Below, in pieces: positions 9,384 through 18,151 of a DNA stretch of 64,000 nucleotides. The notes below the pieces were generated by a model. It searched no databases. It saw only the letters and a program-made list of their open reading frames with translations, and was not told the DNA's origin. The first letter of the stretch is position 1. Each line of letters starts with the position of its first letter. Made by a program: the position numbers and the translations under genes. Origin of the DNA: Paenibacillus cellulosilyticus. GTDB taxonomy: Bacteria; Bacillota; Bacilli; Paenibacillales; Paenibacillaceae. The stretch spans positions 98,319 to 162,318 of the forward strand of contig NZ_QGTQ01000007.1 in assembly GCF_003182255.1 (NCBI RefSeq). Reading direction: 5' to 3'.

Positions 9384-10411
9384 GTGCAGGAATCAACATG
9401 ATAATGGGGGGGTTAGATTTGAATAATAAAATGTTGTTCATGGCCGAACCGATGTTGAATACATCGAGTGTTTACGCGAGTGTACTATCAATAATCTCGG
9501 ATGATCTGAAGAAGATCCAACCATGGATTATGACCCACTTTATACAATTGAGATATGTAGAGGATTGGGATGTTTTATTTTTCGATAATCACCACGTACT
9601 ATTTGCAACATGCCCTTGGATTGAGAGTCATGGATTAAGTCGTGAATTCATGAGTGTGAAATGGAGAACATTTAAAGATTTTATTATTGATGCAATTTCT
9701 CATGATTATTATATTTGGTGTCATGTGGACCGATACTATCTTCCGCCATCTAGTGCTTATCACAATAGGCATCACGATCATGAGCTATTGATATTCGGGT
9801 ATGATGTTGACCAGAATAAGGTTCATTTTGCGGATTATTTATCCGATGGAAAATTTGCCAAGTTTACTCATACGGAGTGCGGATTGGACGAGATGGAAGA
9901 GGCTTTTTGGTCGATGAATAGTGACAACCCGCATCTTACAAGTATAAATTTGCTTCGCAAAAGAGAATATAGATATTCAATCAATTTGGACTATGTAATA
10001 GAGTCTATTCAAAGATACTTATTCTCAAAACCGACTTATACGATGCATCTCTATAAAACGATTGATGTGTATGGGCTTGATATTTATTATAAAATCATCA
10101 CAAAAAATGAAAGGATCGGAAACCATCCTGAATTTGAAATGGATGTTCGGATTTACCACTTATTATGGGAGCATAAAAAGCTAATGAAAGACCGAATTTT
10201 GTACTTTATGGAGAACGGGTTGGTTCATCAGAGTTCACTTGCAGATGCTTGTGATGAGCTTGTTAATAATGTGCTAATAATAAGGAATATGTCTATGAAA
10301 TATAATGTATCCAAGGACATCAAGTTACTTCAACGGATTAACTCAAAAATAGCCAGTTTAGCACTTCAGGAGACAGAAATGTTGAAGACTCTTTTAAGTA
10401 ATCTAGTATGA
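9380..10411 (+). CDS. BtrH/C39-like protein
   Basis: A 343-residue member of the local paralogue family. It shows YYIWCHVDRYYLPPSSAYH, then HDHELLIFGYDVDQNKVHFAD and DGKFAKF, then IYHLLWEHKKLMKDRILYF and a final helix pair with IIRNMSMKYNVSKDI. These blocks recur in order in the proteins at 10577 and 15360. The start ATG overlaps the FkbH-like stop (ATGA), so the two are translationally coupled, suggesting consecutive steps: loading of an ACP and transfer of the acyl group. The gene is clearly AT-rich compared with DNA to the right of 11.6 kb. Function is inferred, not shown. Confidence 0.6.
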   Translation: MSAGINMIMGGLDLNNKMLFMAEPMLNTSSVYASVLSIISDDLKKIQPWIMTHFIQLRYVEDWDVLFFDNHHVLFATCPWIESHGLSREFMSVKWRTFKDFIIDAISHDYYIWCHVDRYYLPPSSAYHNRHHDHELLIFGYDVDQNKVHFADYLSDGKFAKFTHTECGLDEMEEAFWSMNSDNPHLTSINLLRKREYRYSINLDYVIESIQRYLFSKPTYTMHLYKTIDVYGLDIYYKIITKNERIGNHPEFEMDVRIYHLLWEHKKLMKDRILYFMENGLVHQSSLADACDELVNNVLIIRNMSMKYNVSKDIKLLQRINSKIASLALQETEMLKTLLSNLV

Positions 10412-10576
10412 TCTTCTATTTTCTATAACATTGATATCTACGTGAAGTCTGTCAAGACCCATGAAATAGATACAAGTCCACCTTAACGGCTCATCCAACG
10501 TTATCATTAATGTCATGTAGTGTCGTTCATTATTGTCATCAACTCCTTAAGGTCACGAAGGGGAAATGGGGGAGTT

Positions 10577-11602
10577 ATGAAGCAAATAATAGAATTACCT
10601 TTATATGAACCGAAAGTAAAGTCATATTTACATCATGCATACCAATTTGCAATTACGGGAAAGGATCAAAAAACAAAAGCGTCGTGGTTTTATATGAATT
10701 ATATACACTTAGTCTGTGAGTACTATTTCCTGCAATTTTATATGCCGGATCAAGATGGGGATAACTGGGGTATTAAAAACCCTTTTATAGAAAGAGAAGT
10801 GATATCAAGAAGGTTTATTCTCGATAATAATATTGATTTGATTGAAATGATTAGAAACGAACTAAACTCTGGTCGGTACATTGTTTCCTATGTGAATGAA
10901 AAGTATATTCTTGGTTCATATGCCAATTTGAACAACGAGAACTTCAACCATATGATTATGATTCATGGATATGATACTAGTAAAGAGATATTTTTATATT
11001 CAAGCTTCAATAAAGATAGGTCATTCCATCGCGGAGAAGTTCCGTTCTCCAAATTCTCTGCCTCCTATTTTGATAATGAGTATGATTACGAAAATACTGA
11101 AAGTAGAATGCAATTTTTGAAACTTCAACGTGAAGAGATCAATTTCACTTTTGATTTGAGTACGTATATACGGAGTTTATATATTTATCGTGATTCTCTA
11201 CCGCCGGATAATAATATTTTTCAGCAGAAAAAGTCCAAGATTGAAATTTCTTTTGGATTAAATACTTACGATTCAGTGGCAAGTTATTTGGCACAATTCA
11301 CGAATGGTGACGATAGTATTATTTTTAATAATTTAATGATTTCTATTCATTTATTAGTTGAACATAAAGAGTTATTAATTGAATGCTTAGAGTATATTGT
11401 TTCATTTTCCGGCAAAAAAATAGCTCATTACATCCAAAGGTATGAAGAACTGTATAACGGATTCTTATTGTTGAGAAATAAGATGTTAAAGTTTTATGTC
11501 AGTAAAGATATAAGATGTTTAGTGGGGATTGAAAGGGGATTATTGGAACTGAAAAATAATGAATATTCACTATTAACAGCGATAATATTGGAATTGCAAT
11601 AA
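10577..11602 (+). CDS. BtrH/C39-like protein
   Basis: A 341-residue paralogue of 9380 and 15360 with blocks WFYMNYIHLVCEYYF, PFIEREVISRRFI, YIVSYVNEKYI, FNHMIMIHGYDTSKEIF and HLLVEHKELLIECLEYI. The start is the ATG at 10577, preceded by GGGGGAG; an in-frame ATG at 10520 lacks a ribosome binding site and family similarity. The 165-bp gap before it contains no gene I can support. Among the family the residues after GYD are the least conserved here (LYSSF instead of the usual ADF-like block), so it may have a different substrate or be degenerate. Confidence 0.6.
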   Translation: MKQIIELPLYEPKVKSYLHHAYQFAITGKDQKTKASWFYMNYIHLVCEYYFLQFYMPDQDGDNWGIKNPFIEREVISRRFILDNNIDLIEMIRNELNSGRYIVSYVNEKYILGSYANLNNENFNHMIMIHGYDTSKEIFLYSSFNKDRSFHRGEVPFSKFSASYFDNEYDYENTESRMQFLKLQREEINFTFDLSTYIRSLYIYRDSLPPDNNIFQQKKSKIEISFGLNTYDSVASYLAQFTNGDDSIIFNNLMISIHLLVEHKELLIECLEYIVSFSGKKIAHYIQRYEELYNGFLLLRNKMLKFYVSKDIRCLVGIERGLLELKNNEYSLLTAIILELQ

Positions 11603-11630
11603 TAATCGAACATACCAGGAGGCGAGACAA

Positions 11631-12956
11631 TTGAACTCCTTAAATCCGTATGCCACGCTTCATCCCTTTACCTACATGCCGGGTTTTTCCACGCTTACTC
11701 CACAGGGTTTTCATCATTTCAATACCTACTTGACCAGGGGCGAAGGAGTTTGGATATATGATCAGCATGATAACCGCTATATTTACGCCACTACTGCCGT
11801 TCCCTCGGTTGGCTTGTGTAACCCGTATGTTACAGAGAAGATCGCCAAGCAGTACGAAACGCTGCACTTTGCGTCAACCTGCGGCCAAACACATCCACTG
11901 GTAGAGCAGCTATCACAACGACTGATTGAATTGTGTGGTTCTCCGTTCGGCCAAGTATTCTATAGTAATGACGGTTCTGGCGCGATTGAAACGGCAATGC
12001 GGCTTGCTCGCCAATACTACCTTTCATTGGGGCAAAAGAAACGAACAAAGTTTATTAGCTTAGAAGGAAGCTATCATGGTACGACTTTTGGGACTGGCTC
12101 TGTGACGCACATGGGAATTGCGGAGTCGTTCGGACCGGCCCTTATGAATTGTTTTGCCGTTCCTGCACCCAATATGTATCGCCCTCCAATCGATGGAACG
12201 GCGGAGCAAATCATTCAGTATTGTCTAGACCTACTGGAGGAGACGATTTTTGAGAATGGTCCGGATGAGATTGCAGCTATTCTGATTGAACCAGTTCAAG
12301 GCGTTAACGGGATTATAGAAATCCCCAAATTTTATGTTCAAGAAGTGCGGCGCTTGGCTTCTCGGTACGGAATACTGCTTATCATGGATGAAGTAGCCAC
12401 TGGAGTCGGACGAACGGGCGGGTGGATTTTATCCCACGAACTGGAGGTTCAACCTGATCTATTGGCGTTATCCAAAGGACTCACAGGTGGATATTTTCCA
12501 ATGGGAGCTACAGTCGTTTCATCAGCAATTTCAACGCAGTTATTTGATAGCGGAGGCATATTTTTGCACGGATCAACACAGAGTGGCCATCCTATAGGCT
12601 GTTCCGCTGCTCTTGCTGTCATCCAATATCTCGAACTGAACCAGTTGGTTGAGGGTGTTAGGTCTAAAGGCGATTATGTCATCTCTTCACTTCTGAATTC
12701 GCTCAACGATCATCCTAATGTAGGCAATGTTCGAGGCAAGGGTATGATGTTTGCAATCGAATTCGTAGCCGATCGAATAAGTAAGACCCCTGTAGATTAT
12801 GAATTCGGGCAGCAATTATCCGCAAGATTGCATAATCAGGGCATACTAGGCAACTGGTTTAACGGAATATTAATTCTTTATCCGCCGCTGAGTGCAACGA
12901 GGGAAGAACTTGCGTTCATGGTCAATGGTGTTGTATGTGCAATTGTCGGTAAATAA
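11631..12956 (+). CDS. Class III PLP-dependent aminotransferase
   Basis: This 441-residue protein carries the class III signature LIMDEVATGVGRTG (cofactor-contacting Asp) and SKGLTGGYFPMGA with the Schiff-base Lys, plus SNDGSGAIETAMRLAR for phosphate binding. The family transfers amino groups from omega-amino acids or amines to 2-oxo acids. The start is TTG at 11631 with AGGAGG 8 nt upstream. Base composition becomes clearly richer in GC from here on compared with the BtrH-like gene just before. Together with ACPs and BtrH-like proteins it could make an amino-acyl building block; butirosin-type side chains also carry an amino group (inference). Confidence 0.9.
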   Translation: MNSLNPYATLHPFTYMPGFSTLTPQGFHHFNTYLTRGEGVWIYDQHDNRYIYATTAVPSVGLCNPYVTEKIAKQYETLHFASTCGQTHPLVEQLSQRLIELCGSPFGQVFYSNDGSGAIETAMRLARQYYLSLGQKKRTKFISLEGSYHGTTFGTGSVTHMGIAESFGPALMNCFAVPAPNMYRPPIDGTAEQIIQYCLDLLEETIFENGPDEIAAILIEPVQGVNGIIEIPKFYVQEVRRLASRYGILLIMDEVATGVGRTGGWILSHELEVQPDLLALSKGLTGGYFPMGATVVSSAISTQLFDSGGIFLHGSTQSGHPIGCSAALAVIQYLELNQLVEGVRSKGDYVISSLLNSLNDHPNVGNVRGKGMMFAIEFVADRISKTPVDYEFGQQLSARLHNQGILGNWFNGILILYPPLSATREELAFMVNGVVCAIVGK

Positions 12957-12990
12957 ACATACGTAATCATTGGGGTAGGAGGTGGTTAAA

Positions 12991-13500
12991 ATGATACAAC
13001 TTCAGCCCGGAGATGCAGCGCCCTCCTTTGAGTTGGAAGGTATCGAGCTAGGGCGAAGGAGATTGGTTCGCTTATCTGAATTTATTGGACAGTATGTCGT
13101 ATTGTTTTTTTATCCTTATAATTTCTCTCCGTTATGCACCTTGCAGAACTGTGAGTTCCGCGATCGATACGATGATTTTCAACTGAATAGTCATCAACTC
13201 GATAAGGTTATTATCCTCGGCATTAGTCCTGACCGTATGGACTCCCATCGGCTCTTCTCCCTTAAAAACCGTCTTCCGTTTCTTTTATTATCTGATCCTG
13301 AGCTTTTAGCTGCTCAACTGTATGGCGCAATAAATGAACACACTAAAAATGCCGTTAGATCGGGAGATACTCTATTGCGTAAAACCTTTATTATACGTCC
13401 CGATGGTCACATTGCCCGCTGTTATGATGTTGAGAATGCAAGGGAGCATATCGGGCAAGTAATAATTGATCTGCAATCCGAGGCGGCGAAAGGCCCATGA
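12991..13500 (+). CDS. Peroxiredoxin, BCP/PrxQ type
   Basis: A 169-residue thioredoxin-fold peroxidase. The motif FSPLCTLQNCEFRD holds the peroxidatic Cys and, five residues later, a second Cys in the position of the PrxQ resolving Cys. GDAAPSFELEG at the N terminus is also typical. The start is the ATG at 12991 after TAGGAGGTGG; the GTG at 12982 lies within that ribosome binding site. Its stop overlaps the start of the peptidase gene (ATGA). Placement among biosynthetic genes suggests protection from, or use of, peroxide generated in the pathway, though a general stress role is equally possible. Confidence 0.85.
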   Translation: MIQLQPGDAAPSFELEGIELGRRRLVRLSEFIGQYVVLFFYPYNFSPLCTLQNCEFRDRYDDFQLNSHQLDKVIILGISPDRMDSHRLFSLKNRLPFLLLSDPELLAAQLYGAINEHTKNAVRSGDTLLRKTFIIRPDGHIARCYDVENAREHIGQVIIDLQSEAAKGP

Positions 13501-15074
13501 ACCACAATGATGATATTAGATTTACCGAACTTAATATAGAAATCATCAATAATGCATTAGCGACAGACTTTTCCTCAATGATGGATGCCTTATGGCAAGT
13601 AATGATAACGGGTGACGCGCATTGGGCGGACGAACATGCCGAACGGGAACAGACATATTTAAATCGGCTTACCACACCTTTGCTTACGGAATATGTAATT
13701 CAAGGTCTGCATTCCGCAGCCAGTGACGAGATTATCCACCGTCAGTTAACCATTCTTAATCGTGAGATGCGCGAGTACGGGAATGATCCTATTCTGGAAC
13801 AACAAATATTAGAGCTATGGAATAGACTTCATTATCGGATCTCAACGTTTCGTGCCCCGATAGACGGTGCCAGCCTCTCGAACAGACAAATTTCGACATT
13901 GCTGAATACACAGAGGGATTCAGCCTATCGTAAACGGATCTGGGAAGCGGGCATGCGGTTAGGAGAAGAGATAGCGCCAGGTCTTCTTGAGCTAGTAAAC
14001 CTGCGCAATCAAGTTGCAAGAGCACAAGGCTTCGATAACTATTTTCTGATGAAGCTGGAGTTGCAAGGAATAGCAATGGAAGAACTCGATGAGAGCATAG
14101 TCAAGCTTAGAGAAGGACTTGATCCGAGTTACCGTCAATTGAAAGACGAGCTGGATGCCAATGTTGCGAAAAAGCTTACCATTTCCTCATCGAAAATAGA
14201 GGCATGGCACTATCAGGCCCTAATGCTGCAGAGATATCCTGCCCGGCAATCGGCGTGTAATTGGGATATAAATAAAATAATTACTGGAATTGTAAATTGG
14301 CTCCGGCCAAGCTGCGATGGAATCGACCAACTGATATCGAAAGCGGACTTGCTAGGAAGGGTCGGAAAAAGCCAGGCAAACTGCTGTTTGAACGTAGATC
14401 GCAAGAAGGACATTCGATTAATGTGTAATTTGTCGGGTGATACGGAAGGACTAAGACTGCTGCTGCATGAGCTTGGACATGCCTTTTATGAATGTGGGCT
14501 TGATGAGTCGTTGCCGTTTATTTTGCGCCAGCCGGCGCATCCTTTTTTGAGTGAAGCGGTAGCTTTGTTATTCGAGCGAATGTCCGTAGAAACGGAATGG
14601 TTGAAAGAGATCGGGGTCGTTAGCCCAGATCTAGTCGATGATTCGTTACAGAAGGCAGAACTGCGACGGAATTTGTTAATGAAATTGTACGCGACAATTG
14701 CAATCGTCGAGTTCGAGAAGGAGCTCTACCATAACCCCACTTCCCATCTAAACGATACGTGGTGGTACATTCTGGAAAATGTTCAGCGTATCCGCCGCCC
14801 AGACAACTGGGATTACCCGTATTGGGCTGCCAATGCGCATCTCACGACGCTGCCAGTCTATTATTACAACTATCTGTGGGGCGAAGCGGCGGCTTCGCAA
14901 TTGCAGCATTCCTTGCAGGATCAATTCCAGTCGGAATTCTCAAAGTGTTCGCTTGACTGGCTGCGTAACAGGCTAGCTAAACCAGGGTCGTTAAGAGACT
15001 GGGCGGCTTTGCTTAATGAAGTGAGCGGCACACCGCTAAATATGCGCTATCTCATTGAGGATTTGAAAGTGTAA
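13497..15074 (+). CDS. M3-family zinc metallopeptidase (oligopeptidase-like)
   Basis: A 525-residue protein with the zinc motif LLHELGHAFYECG (His324-Glu-x-x-His328) and the downstream Glu-containing helix PFLSEAVALLFERM, as in M3 oligoendopeptidases. It is helical throughout, without a signal peptide, so cytosolic. The length is slightly shorter than PepF-type enzymes (about 600). It is coupled to the peroxiredoxin gene by a 4-nt overlap and followed within 15 nt by a gene for a 57-residue peptide with a very good ribosome binding site. That arrangement makes the peptide a possible substrate (inference). A housekeeping peptide-degradation role cannot be excluded. Confidence 0.85.
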   Translation: MNHNDDIRFTELNIEIINNALATDFSSMMDALWQVMITGDAHWADEHAEREQTYLNRLTTPLLTEYVIQGLHSAASDEIIHRQLTILNREMREYGNDPILEQQILELWNRLHYRISTFRAPIDGASLSNRQISTLLNTQRDSAYRKRIWEAGMRLGEEIAPGLLELVNLRNQVARAQGFDNYFLMKLELQGIAMEELDESIVKLREGLDPSYRQLKDELDANVAKKLTISSSKIEAWHYQALMLQRYPARQSACNWDINKIITGIVNWLRPSCDGIDQLISKADLLGRVGKSQANCCLNVDRKKDIRLMCNLSGDTEGLRLLLHELGHAFYECGLDESLPFILRQPAHPFLSEAVALLFERMSVETEWLKEIGVVSPDLVDDSLQKAELRRNLLMKLYATIAIVEFEKELYHNPTSHLNDTWWYILENVQRIRRPDNWDYPYWAANAHLTTLPVYYYNYLWGEAAASQLQHSLQDQFQSEFSKCSLDWLRNRLAKPGSLRDWAALLNEVSGTPLNMRYLIEDLKV

Positions 15075-15089
15075 TAGAGGAGGTGTCCA

Positions 15090-15263
15090 ATGGCCAAAAT
15101 GCATGTTATGAAACGTACGGTTATCCCAAATCATAATAAGGATAAGACTTCTCCTAATGGGGAAGTCAAAACATATTATTTATCCGAAGAAGAACTGGCA
15201 TATTACCGGTCGCTTCCGAAGAAAGATTATCCTCGCATTGTTATGCCAAGAAGGATGCTTTAG
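15090..15263 (+). CDS. Small 57-residue peptide of unknown function
   Basis: ATG at 15090 is preceded by AGAGGAGGTG at ideal spacing, and the frame is open for 57 codons to a TAG. The peptide starts MAKMHVMKRTVIPN, has a polar middle, the block TYYLSEEELAYYRSLPKKDY, and ends PRRML. It is basic and contains no Cys. I do not recognise a family. It lies between an M3 peptidase and a BtrH/C39-like gene in a run of co-directional genes. It could be a precursor peptide, a small regulator or a structural accessory protein. The strong ribosome binding site is the main support that it is real. Confidence 0.6.
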   Translation: MAKMHVMKRTVIPNHNKDKTSPNGEVKTYYLSEEELAYYRSLPKKDYPRIVMPRRML

Positions 15264-15359
15264 CATTGCAGTCCAACTATGACATGCCCTCCAAAATATC
15301 CATGATTGCCGTCATATGAGTGAGTATCTACGGCTATCTGGCAAGCAAGGGAGTCCGCG

Positions 15360-16364
15360 ATGACAATAATCTTGCCGATGCATTCTCCGATCATTACCTC
15401 TTATCCCAAACACGCCAATGTTAACTCCATTCTCGTTAACCATTCTTGTTACGAAACCTGGTTGTACAACAATCATATCCAATTGCACGCCGATTATGAT
15501 GACAGCCATACACTTTGGTTATGTTTCTATGAGCCGGTATCTCGCCGGCTCTATCCATTGATAGATACAGAAACATTTTCGAAAGGAACAGTAATTAATA
15601 ATCGGATAGATCTCATCCAATTAATAATGAATAGCATAGCTACCGGCAGCTACGTATATTTGTCGATTGATGTTTATTATCTAGCTCCGTACGAGGTATA
15701 TCAACGGACGCACTTCCCTCATGACATGTTCATATTCGGATATGACGAACATAAAGGTGTGTTTCATGCTGCTGATTTTTATCAAAAGGGTCGTTATGCA
15801 CATCATGAAATCCCGTTTACACAAGTGGAGCAGGGGTTTTATAGCTCCTATTCGGATGATAATGCTGATTTTCAAGGTCTGCAGTTACTGCGTGTCAGTA
15901 GTGATGAGAAGGGGCAATATACGTTCGATGCAGACTATTGTTTCGAGCTGCTTGCTGAGTATTTGCACGGGATAGATACATCTCGCCATTATAAGTTGAT
16001 TAAGGATGTAAATAAGCGGTACATATTCGGCATGCCCATCTACGACATGTTGGCCGAATATGTGATGGAATCCAAGGAATCATTTGAAGTAGCCCGATCA
16101 CTGCATATCGTGTACGATCATAAGAATTTAATGGCACGAAGGGTTCATTATCTATGGAAGGAAGGTCACATTCGGGACTACTCATTCATTCAACAGTTCA
16201 ACGAAGTGGCAAGACAAGCTGCAATGATTCGCAATAAATATTTGAAATTACAAATGATACAAGTAACAGATTACGGCCTTAAAGGAATCGAGAGGGATAT
16301 AAAACAGCTAAGAAACAGAGAAGAGTGCCTGACTGCTTCCCTGATCTTGAATTATAATGCCTGA
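15360..16364 (+). CDS. BtrH/C39-like protein
   Basis: A 334-residue paralogue of the proteins at 9380 and 10577: YVYLSIDVYYLAPYEVYQ, HDMFIFGYDEHKGVFHAADF, QKGRYAHHEIPF, LHIVYDHKNLMARRVHYL and MIRNKYLKLQM follow in the same order. AAGGGAG precedes the ATG. Its base composition is richer in GC than that of the paralogues at 9-11 kb, so the copies are not simply a fresh tandem duplication. It ends the left block; a palindrome and the AraC-led operon follow. A function as ACP-dependent acyltransferase is inferred from BtrH. Confidence 0.6.
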   Translation: MTIILPMHSPIITSYPKHANVNSILVNHSCYETWLYNNHIQLHADYDDSHTLWLCFYEPVSRRLYPLIDTETFSKGTVINNRIDLIQLIMNSIATGSYVYLSIDVYYLAPYEVYQRTHFPHDMFIFGYDEHKGVFHAADFYQKGRYAHHEIPFTQVEQGFYSSYSDDNADFQGLQLLRVSSDEKGQYTFDADYCFELLAEYLHGIDTSRHYKLIKDVNKRYIFGMPIYDMLAEYVMESKESFEVARSLHIVYDHKNLMARRVHYLWKEGHIRDYSFIQQFNEVARQAAMIRNKYLKLQMIQVTDYGLKGIERDIKQLRNREECLTASLILNYNA

Positions 16365-16391
16365 CGTTGAGTAGTTAAGTTATAGAAATAG

Positions 16392-16411
16392 GAACATAAG
16401 AACTTATGTTC
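16392..16411. promoter_or_regulatory. Perfect 9-bp inverted repeat, candidate operator
   Basis: GAACATAAG and CTTATGTTC flank a 2-nt centre (AA). The loop is too small and no T-run follows, so it is not a terminator. It lies 112 bp upstream of the AraC-type regulator gene and 27 bp after the preceding stop, a likely place for a regulator binding site. The binding protein is unknown. Confidence 0.4.
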
Positions 16412-16522
16412 GTAAAATGAGCAAATAACTCCTATTGAAGCACAACGGATACAGATCGAAATACAGAGGACGTTGGTACCATTAACTTACCTGGAATAAA
16501 AAAACTGGGAGGTTGGTATCAA

Positions 16523-17191
16523 ATGGATGTACTGCTGGTTATCAGTCATATGTTGAAAGAAGATGAATACCGTCGCGTTCAGCGCATGTTCACGAACATG
16601 GTTATTATGCCACAACATGACTTTACTGCAGTAGTCGAGCATATTCGCTCAAACAAATATAAGTTTATAGTTCTGCTAAGCTTTGAAGATACACTCCCCC
16701 AGTCTTGGAAAGTCGATGATCTGAAGCTAGATAACCCTATCATGATTTTGCTTAAGGTTAGCAAGCTAGATCTTTTCTTATTCTATTCATTCCTCGATTC
16801 AGTAGGTCTCCTCTCTAAACCGGCGGCAGCAGGCTCAGATAATTCGCAGCCGCCCCCTCTCTTGTACAAATCGATTGAATATATTGAGGAAAACATATGC
16901 GAGAACGATCTTTGTCTAGAAACGGTTGCTGCAAACATATTCGTTAGTCGATGCCACTATAGCCGAATGTTTAAGGAACACTTCGGTATCGGGTTTAAAG
17001 AGTACATTATGAATAAACGAGTTCAGAAGGCAAAGGTAATGCTGCAGGAGGGCGTACCTGTAACGGACGTTTGCTATGCTGTAGGATACGGGGACCTTAC
17101 TCATTTCGGTCGAGTTTTTAAACGATTGGTTGGTGAAAAACCATCTGATTATCGTAAGAAAAATGCAAGGATGGTGCCGAACATGGCATAA
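16523..17191 (+). CDS. AraC-family transcriptional regulator
   Basis: A 222-residue protein with a C-terminal AraC/XylS double helix-turn-helix (about residues 115-212): LETVAANIFVSRCHYSRMFK and VTDVCYAVGYGDLTHFGRVF, then GEKPSDYR. The N-terminal 100 residues (MDVLLVISHML...) are not a cupin or a standard receiver and look like a short alpha/beta domain of unknown ligand. GGGAGGT precedes the ATG. It heads a six-gene operon (kinase to AcpS). A clear paralogue with the same architecture heads the polyketide operon at 29097, which suggests common regulation. Confidence 0.9.
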   Translation: MDVLLVISHMLKEDEYRRVQRMFTNMVIMPQHDFTAVVEHIRSNKYKFIVLLSFEDTLPQSWKVDDLKLDNPIMILLKVSKLDLFLFYSFLDSVGLLSKPAAAGSDNSQPPPLLYKSIEYIEENICENDLCLETVAANIFVSRCHYSRMFKEHFGIGFKEYIMNKRVQKAKVMLQEGVPVTDVCYAVGYGDLTHFGRVFKRLVGEKPSDYRKKNARMVPNMA

Positions 17192-17203
17192 AGGAGGGTG
17201 TTT

Positions 17204-18136
17204 GTGAAGGCAAGATATTTCAACAGCCTTAAGATCCATTCCAATGGCACGCAGGTTACAAAGACTAGCGATGATACCCATAAGTTAATCGATGAGATCG
17301 TATGGTACTTGGATTTGCCTGATGAGCTGAAATGCTATATTCCCAAAGTACATTCCTTTTCGTTGGACAGGAAGGTTCCCTCTATTACTCTAGACTTTGT
17401 GCCTGGTGGGACATTAGGGGATGCACTCGTTGCAGAAGGATGGACCAAAAGGGAGTGGGATGCGGCATTCCGATGCCTACGGCAAACGCTTGAAGATTTC
17501 GCGAGTTTCTCCGGCAATATGTCAAAAGCATATTTGTACGAAATGTATATAGGAAAGACACGCGAGAGAATGGATAGGTTCCTCCACCAGTGCGAGTGGG
17601 CGAGGCAGGTGCATGCAAGGGGATACTTTTGGCTAAATGGCAAGACTCGAATGAGTCCGACGGTCATGCTGCAGAAGGGCACGGAAGAAGTTCTTCATTT
17701 ATTGGAGGAGCCGCAGATTACAGTTGTGCATGGAGACTTTTGCTTATCTAATCTATTTTATTCCCCGCAATCGAATAACATGACTGCGATTGACCCGCGT
17801 GGCAGCTTTGGCATTCGCACCATATATGGCGATCACCGCTACGACTGGGCGAAGCTTCGGCATAGTCTTACGGGCTATGAACATATCGTTCGGGGGAAGT
17901 TCGATATTAATGTAGGGGCCGATTCCATAGATCTGAGGCTTGAGTTGAACGAAGATGCAGTCAGACTTCGTAGTAGACTCGATAGTTGGTTACAGCCTAA
18001 GCAAATAAAAACAGTACGAATCATCGAAGCGCTTTTATTCTTGTCGATGCTTCCACTGCATAAAGATACGCCTGATCGCCAATTAGCATTTTTCGCGCTT
18101 GGAACCGAATTGTTGGAGCAAGCATTATCGGAGTAG
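17204..18136 (+). CDS. APH/choline-kinase-like phosphotransferase
   Basis: A 310-residue protein with the aminoglycoside-phosphotransferase/choline-kinase core: the catalytic loop VVHGDFCLSNLFY (HGDxxxxN) and the metal-binding segment AIDPRG in the place of the DFD motif, where the Asp is kept. The start is the GTG at 17204 with AAGGAGG 6 nt upstream; an in-frame GTG at 17198 overlaps that site. Similar kinases occur with a HAD phosphatase and a nucleotidyltransferase in polysaccharide-modification loci, exactly the next two genes here, so it probably phosphorylates a small polyol or sugar that is then activated. Antibiotic resistance is an alternative. Confidence 0.75.
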   Translation: MKARYFNSLKIHSNGTQVTKTSDDTHKLIDEIVWYLDLPDELKCYIPKVHSFSLDRKVPSITLDFVPGGTLGDALVAEGWTKREWDAAFRCLRQTLEDFASFSGNMSKAYLYEMYIGKTRERMDRFLHQCEWARQVHARGYFWLNGKTRMSPTVMLQKGTEEVLHLLEEPQITVVHGDFCLSNLFYSPQSNNMTAIDPRGSFGIRTIYGDHRYDWAKLRHSLTGYEHIVRGKFDINVGADSIDLRLELNEDAVRLRSRLDSWLQPKQIKTVRIIEALLFLSMLPLHKDTPDRQLAFFALGTELLEQALSE

Positions 18137-18151
18137 GTAGGAGGGGTGTTG

